Positions 5,980 to 5,998 of a stretch of 5,998 bases of DNA are shown in pieces. Origin of the DNA: Bacteroidia bacterium (GTDB lineage: Bacteria; Bacteroidota; Bacteroidia; Bacteroidales; P3); contig BNXT01000094.1 of assembly GCA_025999775.1 (NCBI GenBank), positions 1-5,998 on the forward strand, written 5' to 3'. The position numbers and the translations under genes were made by a program. Numbering within the stretch: position 1 is the stretch's first letter; each line of letters opens with the position of its first letter. Under the pieces are notes generated by a model. That model saw only the letters and a program-made list of their open reading frames with translations, searched no databases and had not been told where the DNA came from.

Positions 5980-5998
5980 CATTCAGTTAGTCTTGTTC

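Noticed and set aside
1..5998. Polysaccharide utilisation locus, type IX secretion or curli (CsgG) locus
   Set aside because: No SusC/SusD, glycoside hydrolase, Por/Gld core component or CsgG-like pore is recognisable. LPP20-like modules and a barrel alone do not establish any of these.

Overview
The window is wall-to-wall coding on the minus strand and reads like the accessory envelope gene content of a Bacteroidota bacterium. The grounds are moderate-to-low GC, A-rich leaders without a Shine-Dalgarno sequence, many exported proteins and lipoproteins, and typical Bacteroidota modules (BACON-like, carboxypeptidase-regulatory-like, DUF1566-like, DUF5683-like, and a transglutaminase core with the SDCEDRS motif). 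No species can be named from the sequence alone.

Layout in the direction of transcription (right to left): a 57-base leader with a small palindrome (5942-5998); a coiled-coil lipoprotein with a C-terminal LPP20-like module (5105-5941); a small exported LPP20-like protein (4674-5099); an LPP20-like module fused to a predicted outer-membrane beta-barrel (3670-4677); a paralogue with the same N-terminal module fused to a membrane-embedded DUF5683-like tail (2782-3636); a small beta-sandwich lipoprotein (2456-2779); a transglutaminase-like protein with a complete Cys-His-Asp triad behind a proline-rich tether (962-2446); and a modular lipoprotein that runs off the left edge (1-934). This last gene is open through the window boundary and would be missed by a search that requires a stop codon.

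Gaps between genes are -4, 2, 5, 9, 27 and 33 bases, so the seven genes most probably form one transcription unit. All seven products begin with a signal peptide, and three have a lipoprotein Cys. The first four carry variants of one module, defined by a glycine/alanine-rich helix start, a Cys and a Tyr-x4-Gln-Val strand. The inferred picture is a locus encoding an envelope-associated assembly: lipoproteins, a barrel, a membrane-anchored protein, and a Cys-protease-fold enzyme or binding protein. Its biological role is unknown. No RNA genes, mobile elements, CRISPR arrays or terminators were seen.
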